This document shows positions 22,669 to 33,385 of a stretch of 64,000 nucleotides of DNA, in pieces. Position 1 is the stretch's first letter; each line of letters begins with the position of its first letter. The notes beneath the pieces were generated by a model. The model was not told where the DNA came from. It was given only the letters and a program-made list of their open reading frames with translations, and ran no database searches. A program made the translations under genes and the position numbers. Origin of the DNA: Earliella scabrosa (Eukaryota; Basidiomycota; Agaricomycetes; Polyporales; Polyporaceae); the NCBI GenBank assembly GCA_022605405.1, contig JABYQQ010000014.1, forward strand, positions 124,001-188,000. The letters run 5' to 3'.

Positions 22669-23779
22669 CTACCCAAGCAACTCATAATAGTGCAGCATGA
22701 GCTGCGCTGGGTGCTGCATCGTTCGTATCGGAGCATCCTTGACAATCTCCAAGTACCGGCCGTGTCGGTCATCCCACGGATCTGCCTGAGTATGCAGAAG
22801 CTCAAAGCCCCAATCCTTCTTCCCCTTCCGCCACACCGGACGACTCGGGCTAGGAAGCGGAGTCGGCGGCGTTCCCACCTGCCACATCCGCAGCGGAATG
22901 CCGGCGTTCATGTACGCCACACACACAAATACGAACTCCCAGAGCTTCGCGCACGCATCAGGACTCTGCAGTGCGTCGGGGTGATGCAGCGCAGCCACCG
23001 GATACTGCGAGCCCAGACCTATCGGAACGCCACCGAGGTCGAAAGTGACGAAGACGTGGCCAACGTAGCGCTCTCCGTAGTACTCACGGTCATCGGCGTC
23101 GCACCCAGGTTGGTACGCGTTCAAGTCCAGATCCTCGCGCTTCTTTGCGACCGACGGGTCACGCGCTAGGAGGTCCTTCAGCGGCTCGTGCCACCAAGCT
23201 TTGAGATCGAGTCTCCATGAAGTGGAAGGCGTCGGCCGTTTCGGAGCAGGTCCCTTGCGTTTGACGGGGTCGAAGTTGAAGTGGAGAACGAACGGCTCCT
23301 CTTTGAACGTTTCCAGGCCTCGCCCGCCGTGGATGAGATGGACAACTGCGTGGGAGATGGCCTCGAGCGTCCAGTCATGCATGACGCGGAACGTGGTGAA
23401 ATCGGCAAAGGCGGTGGCGTGCAGTGTCGAACCTCTAAACACATCCTCGGGAAGGGGCACCGATGTGTCCGCCTTCCGAGCCATGGAAGATCTCGGACAC
23501 ATGTACCTGAATCGTTGGAGGTCAGAACAATGGACAACATCTGGACGCCACAGGTACTTGCTTGTGATGCTTGTTCCACGCCTCCTTCTGGCACTCGCGG
23601 CCGCAATAGAGCGAGAGAGAGCAGCCGGCACATTTCATCAACCGTAAGTTTGCGCTTTGCGCCACCCTGCAGTTGTGGCAATGGGCTTTGTCGGACAAAG
23701 CGGACGGATCGTAGGAAATCCTTCCGATAGCACCGTCACTTGGGACGCTGGGGGATTCCGAAGGGACACCGGTGTTCAT
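22669..23779 (-). CDS. MYND-type zinc-finger protein, copy 1
   Basis: About 341 residues from exons 23779-23558 and 23472-22669. The N-terminal finger is CHNC, then KCAGC, YCGRECQ and WNKHHKQ, the standard Cys/His order of a MYND domain, a zinc-binding module that mediates protein contacts. The rest (MHDWTLEAISHAVVHLIHGGRG ... YGERYVGHVFVTFDLG ... CVAYMNAGIPLRM ... MLHYYELLG) is an agaricomycete-specific region of unknown role. It is paralogous to the next gene upstream and to the remnant downstream, forming a minus-strand tandem trio. The second-exon acceptor was chosen by analogy with the 24.1 kb gene. Confidence 0.85.
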
Positions 23780-24132
23780 GTTCTGACCGTTGAGAGACCT
23801 AGGTGTGGAATAAGTGGTTCAGGTCGGGGAGGCTGATGGTGGAACCGGTCCAAGTCGTGATGATGGGCGTTTAAGGAGGGATGCGACCACGCATTGGGCG
23901 CGAATCGGCTTTGGTCAGCTATGACAATCTGATTGTTCAATGCTAATCGATCTACAGAATGCTGGGAGTTATGCGGTCTAGAATTACCAACCCAGGTCAA
24001 GAGTCCTCACAGTAGGGCCGAACGGACGACAGAGGGAAATGATCTTCGGAAAGTAACGCATCAAGATGAGGATGAAGGCACGACGGTAGTAATACACTCA
24101 CATCATACAAAGACGTACTGTCTACGAATCTC

Positions 24133-25289
24133 CTATCCCAGCAGTTGCAGGTAGTGCAGAATAATCTGTGACGGGTGCAGGCTCGTGAACCTTGGGACGC
24201 CCTTGAGGATCTCCCGGGACTGCTCGTGCTGATCGTCCCACGGGTCGTCCAGGGTATGTAGCACGTCGAACGCCCACGACTTCTGGTCTTTCGCCCACCT
24301 CCCACGAGCGGGAAGCGAGATCGGAGGATCGGTCTGGAAGGGCAGGAGCGGGATGCCGGCGTTCAAGTACGCCACGCACAGGTTGATGAAGTCGGCCAGA
24401 ACCGCCTGCGCGTGTGAGTGTTGGAGCGCGTCGGGGTCGCGGAGCGCGGCGAGTGGGAACTTAGAGTACACGCTCATGCCCGAATCGCGGAGGTCGAAGG
24501 AGACGAGCACGTAACCGATGAGGCGCTCGCCGTACTTCGCCCGGTCCTTCGCCTCCAGCTCCGGGAAGTACGCGTTGGCCTGCCAGTGCATGTCGTTGCA
24601 GAGGGGCGCAACGCTCGGGTTTCGCTCGAGCAGCGCCTCGAGCGGCTCTTCTGACCAGTTGTCGATGTTCAGTCTCCAGGTATTCCACGGGGTCGGTCGT
24701 TTGGGCGGTGGACCCTCGCGCTTGACAGGGATCATGTCGAAGTGCAAGACGATGGGACGAGTGCGAACCCGCTCAGCGCCCCGGCCATCGTGGCTAAGAT
24801 GGATAGCCGCATGAGTTATTGCTTCGAGCGTCCAGGAGTGCATAGTCCGGAAGAGGCTGAACTCGGCGTATTGATGAGCAGAGAACGCGTCTGTGTTGGA
24901 TGTAGACCCTGAGGGAGAGGACGAGGCTGTGCTTGAGGCCGCCTCAGGTCCATTCTTCAGGAGAGGGGCGGATTTCTCACAGTAATATCTGTCGAAATGT
25001 ATGAGTCGCTATGGGACGGCATGCAGGCTGATGCGTTGACTTGCTTGTGGTGCTTGTGCCACGCCTCTTTCTGGCATTCTCTGCTGCAGTATAGAGGAAG
25101 TTGACAGCCAGCGCATCTTCTGAGTGTCACACTCTCGCTCTCCTTCTTCCTACAGGTGTGACAGTGCGTCCTGTCCAACAATGTTGAGGCGTCGTATGCG
25201 GCCGGCCCGATGTTGGATGTACCGCCTGGGGTCATACCAGTAGTTCTACCAATCATAGAGTTAGCATATTGAGAGATCGCTACGATCAA
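24133..25289 (-). CDS. MYND-type zinc-finger protein, copy 2
   Basis: About 356 residues from exons 25289-25041 and 24954-24133, sum a multiple of three. The finger reads CHTC, RCAGC, YCSRECQ and WHKHHKQ. The body shares with copy 1 the blocks MHSWTLEAITHAAIHLSHDG, YGERLIGYVLVSFDL, CVAYLNAGIPLLPF and ILHYLQLLG. The phase-0 intron directly after the finger is conserved in both copies. A second in-frame ATG at 25256 could be the true start. Biological role unknown; MYND proteins often act as adaptors in transcription or signalling. Confidence 0.86.
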
Positions 25290-25850
25290 GCAGGACCATA
25301 CACTCAGAAAAGAGTCTGACTATAGCTGGCGTGGGAGTAGTAAGACGAGGAGGAGATCTGGACAGGTGCCGAGATGATGGTGGTTCTGCACAAACCAGGC
25401 ACAAACAATCGCAAACTTGGGCGCCTGATTATCGTTCCCGATATGGCAGGCGTCGTATTCGTTCAACCGCCGACGAGCTTGTCGCGACCCGGCAACAAAC
25501 ATTTGGACACCGTTCCAAGGTGACAGCGAGTGAGCAATTAAGAGTGAGTTATGCTCGCTTAGGAGGCTCTATTGTAGTCGCACTGCAGGAAGTCTACCTC
25601 ATAGTTCTCGGGTGGTGAGCGTGAGAGACCTTGACTCCGAGTCGGAGAACGGGAGTACATCGCGATTTGTATACCAGTCCAATGGACGCTCTATACAGTG
25701 TCGAGTAATCCGTGTATGCCTACTGACCTCTAGAGAACAAAGGTAAGAATGCATATGGGTCTTTCGCAGCAAGATACGTATATGATCGGCGGAAATTTCA
25801 AATGGAGGAGGTAAAGACTGGCCTTTATCGTTCGCAATAATCGTACAGAT
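25290..25850. other. No supported gene
   Basis: Flank of the MYND gene. The plus-strand ORF here has no recognisable features. Confidence 0.55.
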
Positions 25851-27167
25851 TCAGTACGGATGATATGGTGGAGGAACTGGGGAGTCAGAGTCGCGATTGA
25901 TACGGTCATCCACGAAGACATGTCTGACCGGTCCTCCGGCAAGGCGCACGCCCCCGTCGCGTTCCTGAATAGGACTGGCCGGGACGTCCTCGTGAGTTCC
26001 GTGCTGTGTGTCCGTGGTATGATGGCCGTGCGAGTCTGTCCCTTCCTCGATCACCTCCTCTGTCACGGTAGGGGTTTGTCCCACGAGGGAGAGCGCGGAC
26101 GACATCGTCCTAGTCCTCACGCGCTTCCTTCGCCTCGGACTCTCCAGAGCGATCACCACGGGCTCGTCGGGCCCGCCCACAATGTCGCTCGCGTAGGGGA
26201 CGTATTGGAGACGATGGAGGTGCTCCAAGTCCGACTCTTCTGGGCTACGAGCACGCGAGCGCAGATTGAGCATCGCGATGTTCGGATCCGGACGGCCAAA
26301 CTCGTACTCTCGCGTCGTGAGGGTCGACGAGGTTCGAGACAGTGGTTTCGTGGACGAAGCGTAACTTAGAACGACAGGCCGGGGCTGTGCGATGGCGTCC
26401 CTCCAAGGAGTAGTCGGTGTACCCGCGAACCTTGGAGGCTCATCGAGATCCACTGCGCAAACGGATGAGCACCATGTGACAGCGCTGGACGCGCCACCGA
26501 GGTTGCAGGACGTACCTATGGGGCCCGGGCTCCTTCGCCGCCTGCAGATCCGTCGAAACAGTAGGACCGCCAAGGCCGCCAGACTTAGCAGGGCAACGCC
26601 TCCCGCCGCGGCGATCCCGCCTATGGCGCGCGCGCTCAGACTAGTGTCGGGACCCGCTGTCTGAGGAGCGGCTGTGGGCGACGATTGGTCCGTGCTGCTC
26701 ATCCATGGTGGGAGTGGTAGGCTACCCCATGATGGCATGCAACCTGTCGATCCGGGGGTGACGCTCGCCAGGGATGACGACTCTGTGGACTCCCCTGTGC
26801 TGTCGGAAACGTTGAACCTGACAGTGGTTCCGACAGTGACGTTGGCTACCCAGGAGAAGGATTCGTCTTGGATGTTGGTGTACGTCTGAGGGGGGATGGA
26901 GATGTGTGGAACGAGTGGTAAGATGGTGAGCGTGTACGATGGTACTCCTCCGCTCCAGGAGATGAGTTCGTCGGCGCATTGCTGCACTTGGTCCGGAAAG
27001 GTTGCGTTCATGGCAGCCGAGACTCGAGGGACGCAGAGTGTGGGAATGAGGAAGCAAGCGATGAGGGTCAACGATGGTCGGGGAGAGGAAGTACCATCCA
27101 GGTGGAAGAGGGGAGTGCCTGAATATAACGTCGGGCTGAGAGAGCGGCGGTCGCGTCGGGATGACAC
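25851..27167 (-). CDS. Class I membrane protein, long tail ending PPPYHPY
   Basis: About 417 residues from exons 27167-26516 and 26452-25851. A hydrophobic signal (SLTLIACFLIPTLCVP, about 30-48) comes before an ectodomain with LISWSGGVPSYTLTI, FSWVANVTVGTT, FNVSDSTGES and STGCMPS. The stalk is short. One helix (IGGIAAAGGVALLSLAALAVLL) is followed by RRICRRRR. The tail starts at G|VDLDEPPRF, is about 200 residues long with an Arg/Lys cluster (ESPRRRKRVRTR), then RDGGVRLAGGP, and ends PVPPPYHPY. The intron at the helix-tail border is phase 1 and in frame. If the first ATG is wrong, the protein would start nearer the signal. It is the first class I gene in the minus-strand block. Confidence 0.83.
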   Translation of the reverse strand: MSSRRDRRSLSPTLYSGTPLFHLDGTSSPRPSLTLIACFLIPTLCVPRVSAAMNATFPDQVQQCADELISWSGGVPSYTLTILPLVPHISIPPQTYTNIQDESFSWVANVTVGTTVRFNVSDSTGESTESSSLASVTPGSTGCMPSWGSLPLPPWMSSTDQSSPTAAPQTAGPDTSLSARAIGGIAAAGGVALLSLAALAVLLFRRICRRRRSPGPIGTSCNLGGASSAVTWCSSVCAVDLDEPPRFAGTPTTPWRDAIAQPRPVVLSYASSTKPLSRTSSTLTTREYEFGRPDPNIAMLNLRSRARSPEESDLEHLHRLQYVPYASDIVGGPDEPVVIALESPRRRKRVRTRTMSSALSLVGQTPTVTEEVIEEGTDSHGHHTTDTQHGTHEDVPASPIQERDGGVRLAGGPVRHVFVDDRINRDSDSPVPPPYHPY

Positions 27168-28530
27168 TCACCTCGGCAGCCTCGGCTCCATTTGTGCTTT
27201 CCGGGCAAGATGAAGTACGGTTCTCCATTTCTCCTGCCCGCCCTGGGACCACGAGAGAGGCAAGCCCCTTCAATCCTCCCGTGCTCTGCACTCGCTTGTT
27301 CCATTAAGAAGCTCGGGCGGCGGATTGCGCAGGTGGTGAGGCTCTGCAGATGAGGTATGGGCTAGAGAACAATAGGTGGAGTGAAGGAGAGCCTGCTCTG
27401 ACCAGATGGGAGACGAGAGTGCGCTACTAGTATGCGTTGCTTATGCGGGCAGCGCCGAACGATGACACCCTGCGTCATACCGCATTTGTCAGTCCATGAG
27501 CAATATCACGCTGTTCTGCGGAGGAGCTATAGCGGAAGTACGTACGATGGATATGACGACATGACATGCACAGTCATCTTGAACCACCTTCGATGCAGCG
27601 CACTGACAGGTAGGTTGACTGGCGGAGACCGGCCAAGTGAGACGTTGCTCGTGATGGATTCTGCGAATGATCCTGCTCAGTGGCACTCTGCATCAGCGTA
27701 AGAGACTCCAGCGTACCAATTCATTTCGTCAACGCTCAGAGATTATAGATTTGTTCAAAATCGCGGGCGCATGGACGGATGGCCGCTCGGAGTAGTGGCT
27801 TGATCTTGTCGGCCGCGGACTTGATAGTAGAGTACGAAGTACTACCGCCCGGCAATACCCACTAGGTGTCCCGTTCCATTCGGAATGAGGTGCTACCTAA
27901 GCGGGACTGATTCGTAGATCGCTCAGTAAAGATCCATTCTAACGCGCTTGAGAAGTGTGTACGAACCTCCTTATGAGCGGGCGCATATGCATCGATTGTC
28001 AGAAGATGTGCTAGCATATTCAGCCACGTGACTCTTATCTGTAAGAGCGAACACTTGGCATAGTACCGAAGATCGCGTGGCATTTACCTCCGATCCATCC
28101 CTCAGCGCCTTAGGTGGATCTGTTGAATGAGATAGCGAGAGGATTAAAGAACACCTTGAAGCGAATCGGTCAAAGACGGGATGTGAACGACACAAGAGAT
28201 ATTGCAGGACTCACGAGGGTTGCTGCACCCAACTACGTTGAGTATTCGCACCAATCAGCGTTGGTGACGGAGCGCTCAGCACAAAACCTGAATAGGCTGT
28301 GTATGCTGGTCGCGGCCGGCGCAGATTAGCAGGGCCCGGAGTAACGAATGCATATACTGGATGTAACACATATGTGCGCAGCTTGAGAATGCGGACGCCA
28401 AGGTCAGAAAACGCCGACTGCATAGAAGAGGTTCACATCAATGTACTACACGTCGTAGACAATACGAAGAGACCTATGCGTTTGGTACGTTTACTGGGCG
28501 TAGAGTTCGACAAGAATGAAGATGACTCAC
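27168..28530. other. No supported gene
   Basis: Over 1.3 kb with only short, unrelated ORFs on either strand and no recognisable domain, repeat or RNA gene. Confidence 0.55.
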
Positions 28531-29746
28531 CTAGTACCGCCGGTACGGCGGCGGTATAGCGGACGCGACCTCCGGGTCGTCTGCTGACACATCTCCCTCT
28601 CGATCGCGCTGATCCACCTGAGCTTCGTCTTCCATTGGTCCTCCAGCTAGCCGTATACCTCCATCGACTTCCTGCCTCGGGACTGCGGACGCAGCAGTAT
28701 GCCGAGGTCGCGGTGGCGGTCGAGCTTGCGACTTGCGGGCATGTGGCGAAGAAAAAGGATCCGAGTGTCGGGTGGATTGGTGACTGGGTTGCGGCGTGTC
28801 GCCCGAGTGCAGATGCAAGGTTCGTGCACCAGTTCGAGCGGCGATGGCTCTGTGTTCCGCGAACGGAGTGCGTCGTGGGTTTAGAGCGTCTCCATCGCGC
28901 ATGTCAGGCGATGCGCTCGAGGGATCCGACAGTTGGCGCATGGCGGTCGCGTTCCTTAGAGACGACGGTGGGCTTTCCATGTCCAAATCTAACATGCGAG
29001 GGCGCACAGAGAGTAATAAGTTGGATATCGCATTCACTCTACAGTTTGATGAAAACACACCTGGTCTCTCCTTCATTGACAATTGCCGCACCTTCCGCGC
29101 GCGCACCCAACGCATCAGAACCGCAACCGCCGCCAGCATGGCAATCACTAAACCCAAGACGATACCCATGATTGCATAAGGGGACAGTGGCTTTCGCCTA
29201 GCAAAGCGCCCAGCGCCTCCACCCTCGGAGGTCGCTATCGGACTGCTTGAGATAGGCTGAACGCCGCGATTGGTAGGTGTTGCGACGGTAGTGGAGAGGA
29301 TGACGGGAGAGCTGCTTGAGGCAGAGAGTGAAAGGAGGGCGCATGAGGTGTCTTCAGCTCCTCCGGTGGAGATCGAGAGCGCATGAGAGACGATATCGGC
29401 TACAGGCTTGCTGTTGTCGGAAAGTTCGAAAGCAATCGTAGTGCCCGCTGGGATGTCGACGTTCCACGCGAAGAACCGTTCCGCGATGTCAGGCGAGGTA
29501 GGCCACAAACGTAGGGCTGGAAGGGTAGCCAATATTGAGAGCGAAGGGCGGAACACCGCCTGTCCATGTGATGTTGATCGGTTGACATTGAGCGAGAACA
29601 GATGGTTCGTTGAGTTTGAGGTCGGCCGCAAGTACCGCAAGACTGCAGAGGGAATATGAACACGTGAGTAGGATCAGGCATCTGGGGACCACATTGGGTA
29701 TCCGGTTGATCCTCATAGTGCGTCTCGACAATCGTGCACCCTTCAA
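28531..29746 (-). pseudogene. Class I membrane gene with a one-base frameshift in the ectodomain; tail ends PPPYRRY
   Basis: Exon 1 (29746-29061) starts with a signal peptide (CLILLTCSYSLCSLAVLA) and ITWTGGVPPFALNI in one frame. The reading then has to move by one base near 29500 to continue as FFAWNVDIPAGTTIAFELSD. No intron that keeps the conserved core can make this jump. After the shift everything is open: Ser-rich stalk, helix (AIMGIVLGLVIAMLAAVAVLM), phase-1 intron and tail exon (28988-28531) with DLDMESPPS, DGGIRLAGGPM and the end IPPPYRRY. Either this is a very young pseudogene or the base is a sequencing error; the open tail favours something recent. Confidence 0.72.
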
Positions 29747-30714
29747 ACGGTCGCGAGTACGGTGTATTGTAGCACGACGTTCATCTCGTCAGCATGCTGT
29801 TCAGTCAGAACGCGAACCTACGACTCACCACGATGTGGGCGAAAGTTGACGAAGGGACCGAGAGGAAGAGACTTGATATGTCCAGAACGACAAGGTACTC
29901 TGTTTCAGGGCCGGACCAACGGAGCCGCCAAATGTCAATGGCTGTCCAAAGACATTCCGCGGTTGCGATCGGAGAGAAGTTGGCGAGACGCACACGTTTG
30001 GTTATTTCGAGAGTCATGCGACTTTGCCCCCTTCATAGTGGGAACCGAGTGGCAGCCCTTAGATGCACGTCTAGATGAGGAATAACCTGCACATTCTGGA
30101 TAACAAACGTGTATGAGTTTCACATCATGTAGATAATTGGAGAATAGATGACCCGACTGGACTCATATGTGTGCAGGGCTGTCCAGGAAACCACCGGTCA
30201 CACGCGGCCCGCCATAGTATTTCTCAGTTCCTAGGCGCTGTGCTTATTGAGACCGGCCTATTGCAAACGACAAGTCGGCTACCGCCTACACGTCATCGTC
30301 GGAGATCGTGAGTAGCCTGTAAGTGCGATATCACGGGTAGTGGAGCTCACAATCAAGATTCCAGAAGACGGACGCGCTCCTGTTAGAAGTACATCCGGGC
30401 TGAAAGGTGCGCGGGGCCAAGTCTGAAAGTACAGAGGCAGAGGCAAGTCGTGACTCGGCGTGATGAGCGAGCGCGGGCTACAACGGTTGCCACGTGGCGA
30501 TAGCTGACGTCATATGCGCATACTACCAATGCTAAGCAGGAGGTGCCTATTGTACTTCATGCCTTCATCCAGAGGACTCGGATAGAATCAAACCTACAGC
30601 GAGAAAAGCTCATCTTCTGACACCAAAAGCATCGTGCAATTGTTGGAATCAAGGACTTAAGTACTGCGCCAAACGCCCATCCGAGTGACATCCTCGTTCC
30701 ACAATGTTAGCGTG
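29747..30714. other. No supported gene
   Basis: Only short unrelated ORFs. Nothing recognisable. Confidence 0.55.
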
Positions 30715-31571
30715 CTAAGGCTCAAGCAGCTCTTCGTGCATCCAGTCTACTCTCTTCTCCCAATACTCCTCGCGAGCACCTACCCAACCAAGACATTCAG
30801 GATAAAGGTATCCTCATCCTCGTGCGATAGGGACGTACCTTGATCCTTCCGAGCACTATTGTGTGGTCTAGCCCGCGAGTGCTTGAGGATCACCGTGACA
30901 AGCACAAGCAACGCTACTGCAGCGATTGCGGAAGCTGCACCAACTGCGAGGAGGGATATGGAGCGGTCTGAAGAGGTGCCAATAGGAAAGACCCATGAGT
31001 TTGTCACGATACCGCAGCATATCAGCGAAGGACAAGGCGACGTACCGGGATGGGAAGGCACGAGTGTAGGAGCAAGACTTGGAGTTTCTTTAGGAGTAGT
31101 GGAGCGACCGCAAGGGGTTGTCGCGATCGCCGTGGGACGTGTGACACCAGTGGATGACCCCAGGCTAGATGCGGAGGTCTTGACGTCGGTAGTATGAGCG
31201 GGGCATTCTCCAACATATGGGCCAGGCTGGATGAGCGCAGGCACAGACTGGACAACTCGGCCAGCGGCGTCGATGACACGGACGCCGATCATCGTGCCAG
31301 CCTGAAGGTCGGTATTCCAGGTGAAGTGCGTTTCGGTGATGCCGCTGAACTGCCGCAGAGGCGGCCCTCCGTAGGTAGATGAAGAAAAGATGACCAGGAA
31401 GAAGGGAGGCTGGCCTCCGGCAAGCCATGTGATGTTGGACGGAGCACAACGCTCGAGCACGTCCGGGTTCGTGATACCACGGATGGAGACCAGCGAGCCC
31501 GCACGGGCGGGTCGGACGCATACGAGTCCTAGCGCAATGAGTGCGCTGATAATTGAGGGGAGTGGATACAT
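30715..31571 (-). CDS. Class I membrane protein with a very short acidic tail
   Basis: About 265 residues from exons 31571-30839 and 30779-30715. Signal peptide (SIISALIALGLVCVRPARA), ectodomain with ITWLAGGQPPFFLVIF, FTWNTDLQAGTM and VIDAAGR, stalk with TPKETPSLAP, one helix (LLAVGAASAIAAVALLVLVTVIL) and KHSRARPHNS. If the phase-1 intron seen in the family is used, the tail exon encodes only about 22 residues (ending DWMHEELLEP) and lacks both the RLAGGP block and PPxY. Without splicing, the protein stops 18 residues after the donor. Either way this member has lost the usual output tail. Confidence 0.75.
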
Positions 31572-32045
31572 CGAGAAGACCCGTTCAGGTACTGTAGGTG
31601 TACGTTCAATTCGAGCAGCGCGACGGAGTCCATACGGAGGAGCAACTCACAAATAGAATGCTTGGAGACAACACGACGCTGATGGAAGCTGAGAGAGAAC
31701 AAAGTAAGAATCAGCACGACAAAGACGCGTTGGCTAAAGGGAGCTCACCTGATAGACCGGTGAGCAGTGGGGCGGTTACCGCGCCGCAGGCGACCACCAT
31801 AGCACCCGACCCCATCATGTCGAAGTTGGACAGATGCGGTGAAGGTCGCGTTGCCTAGCCTGTCCCCTGATGAGAACAGGCTGGCTGCAGTAGCAGTCAA
31901 CAATGGAACTATCTGTCCGTCGACATGTCGCGAAAGCCCGTACACTCGTGGGTGGTGAGTCGATGACGGGCGCCATGGTCCGGATCCTCCGGCCCGCAAT
32001 GTGGCGAACAGCGGGAGATGTCGTGCAACAACTTCGCGACTCTTG
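31572..32045. other. No supported gene
   Basis: Flank between two minus-strand membrane genes. Short ORFs only. Confidence 0.5.
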
Positions 32046-32860
32046 TCACGACTGCGAAAGCCTGGAGGACGACTTCACTCGAGCAGACGGAGGGCGCTCT
32101 GGTGATGGAAGCACCTCGACCACGCCCACGACGGCCTCGAATGACCGCCGCGGCTCGCTCGTGCTCACTTCCGGGTAGTCCCTCTGATGCAGCGACGGGG
32201 TGGGCGACGGCTCAGCAAGAAGGTCCGATGGTAGTTGTCGAAGCGTTACGGGCGGGCTAAGCGTGGGTGATGATGCTGCGGCAGGCCTGTCGAGCTCGGA
32301 TAGTGGCATCGCGGGCGGGAGATGTACGAGTGGGAATGGGGGCTCGAGGGCTGTTAACGTGGACACGCAGCGTCCGTACCCGCTGAGAGAGGAGCTGAGT
32401 CGCGACGTGTCGACAGAGTAGCCGCTGCTAGGCGGGTACGGCGCGCCTCCTGCGGATCTATTGTTCCCAGCTCGGAGTGGTGCTGTATACCATGCGTTGG
32501 GCTCAATCCCCAAGGTTCAACGGTATTCGGGAAACGAGCGCACGAACCTGATCTGGTCCGGGCTACGCGTCTTCTTCGCTTGGCGTCCGTGACGCAGCAG
32601 ACGGCGGCCAGGGAGGTAGTGATGACAGCGAGAGTCCCGGTGACGACAATGCCGACAATCGCGCCCGTGCTGAGCGCCGATGGCTTCGGACTGTCTGCTG
32701 CGTCGGACCGCGCATCGAAGTCGGAAGATTGAGACGATCCGTTCAGCAGCGGGAAGCTATTGGCGCCATGAATGTAGGTGAGAAGAGTGTGGATGACGAG
32801 ACGGAGTAGGACAACACGCGTCATCTTGAGAGTTGGCCAAGGGTCACTCCTGGGCAACAC
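32046..32860 (-). CDS. Membrane protein with no ectodomain, keeping helix and long tail
   Basis: About 249 residues from exons 32860-32548 and 32482-32046 (237 if ATG 32824 is the start, which gives a better signal peptide, MTRVVLLRLVIHTLLTYIHG). After the signal only about 30 Ser/Asp-rich residues precede the helix (TGAIVGIVVTGTLAVITTSLAAVCCV) and KRRRR. The usual beta-domain is absent. The tail begins after a phase-1 intron (S|APLRAGNN) and is Ser/Pro-rich with TLSPPVTLRQLP and SPERPP, without PPxY. It looks like a stripped-down family member: anchor plus tail. A missing upstream exon carrying the ectodomain cannot be ruled out. Confidence 0.7.
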
Positions 32861-33385
32861 GCGTCAGTCAGGATGAACGTCATGTGTGTGGTTGACATCT
32901 CATAGACTTACCAGTACATTCCCGGCGATCTTGCTGGTATCACTGACGGCGTATACGAGTTGAGCGATCAGCAAGACAAGCATCGATGACTCCGATCAGT
33001 CGCCCTCGAGTCTGGGAGAGAGGGTGTGCACCGTGCAGACCCAGCACTTCGTGGTAATATTGGCGTATTTGACTTTGATCTGAGACAGATCTCACGCGGA
33101 GAGTTTCTCGCCGTCATGGGAGATCGGATCGCATGCCGTCCCGGGCGGCATCCAAACGGCTAGGTGAGGGACAATTCATTTGGATGTGAGGTACAGGAAG
33201 CGATAGTTATGGATCTAGATCACATACCATGCACAGAGTTAGGCGGCACAACAGCACTCGCGAGGTACCTGGTTAAGCGCCATTGGTCGGGGAAATGGCA
33301 TCGCAGAGCGGGGGTTGGATCGCGCAAGACTAATGATACAGCAGGAGGGAAGACTATGGTGTGTATGAAGAGGGCGTTCGTCGAC
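32861..33385. other. No supported gene
   Basis: Flank between the membrane gene and the kinase-like gene. Nothing recognised. Confidence 0.5.

Noticed and set aside
29480..29600. A 40-base intron (GTGTTC...CCAG) that would restore the frame of the 28.5 kb gene
   Set aside because: It is in phase but would remove the conserved GGVPPFALNI core present in all class I relatives, so a frameshift is the better reading.
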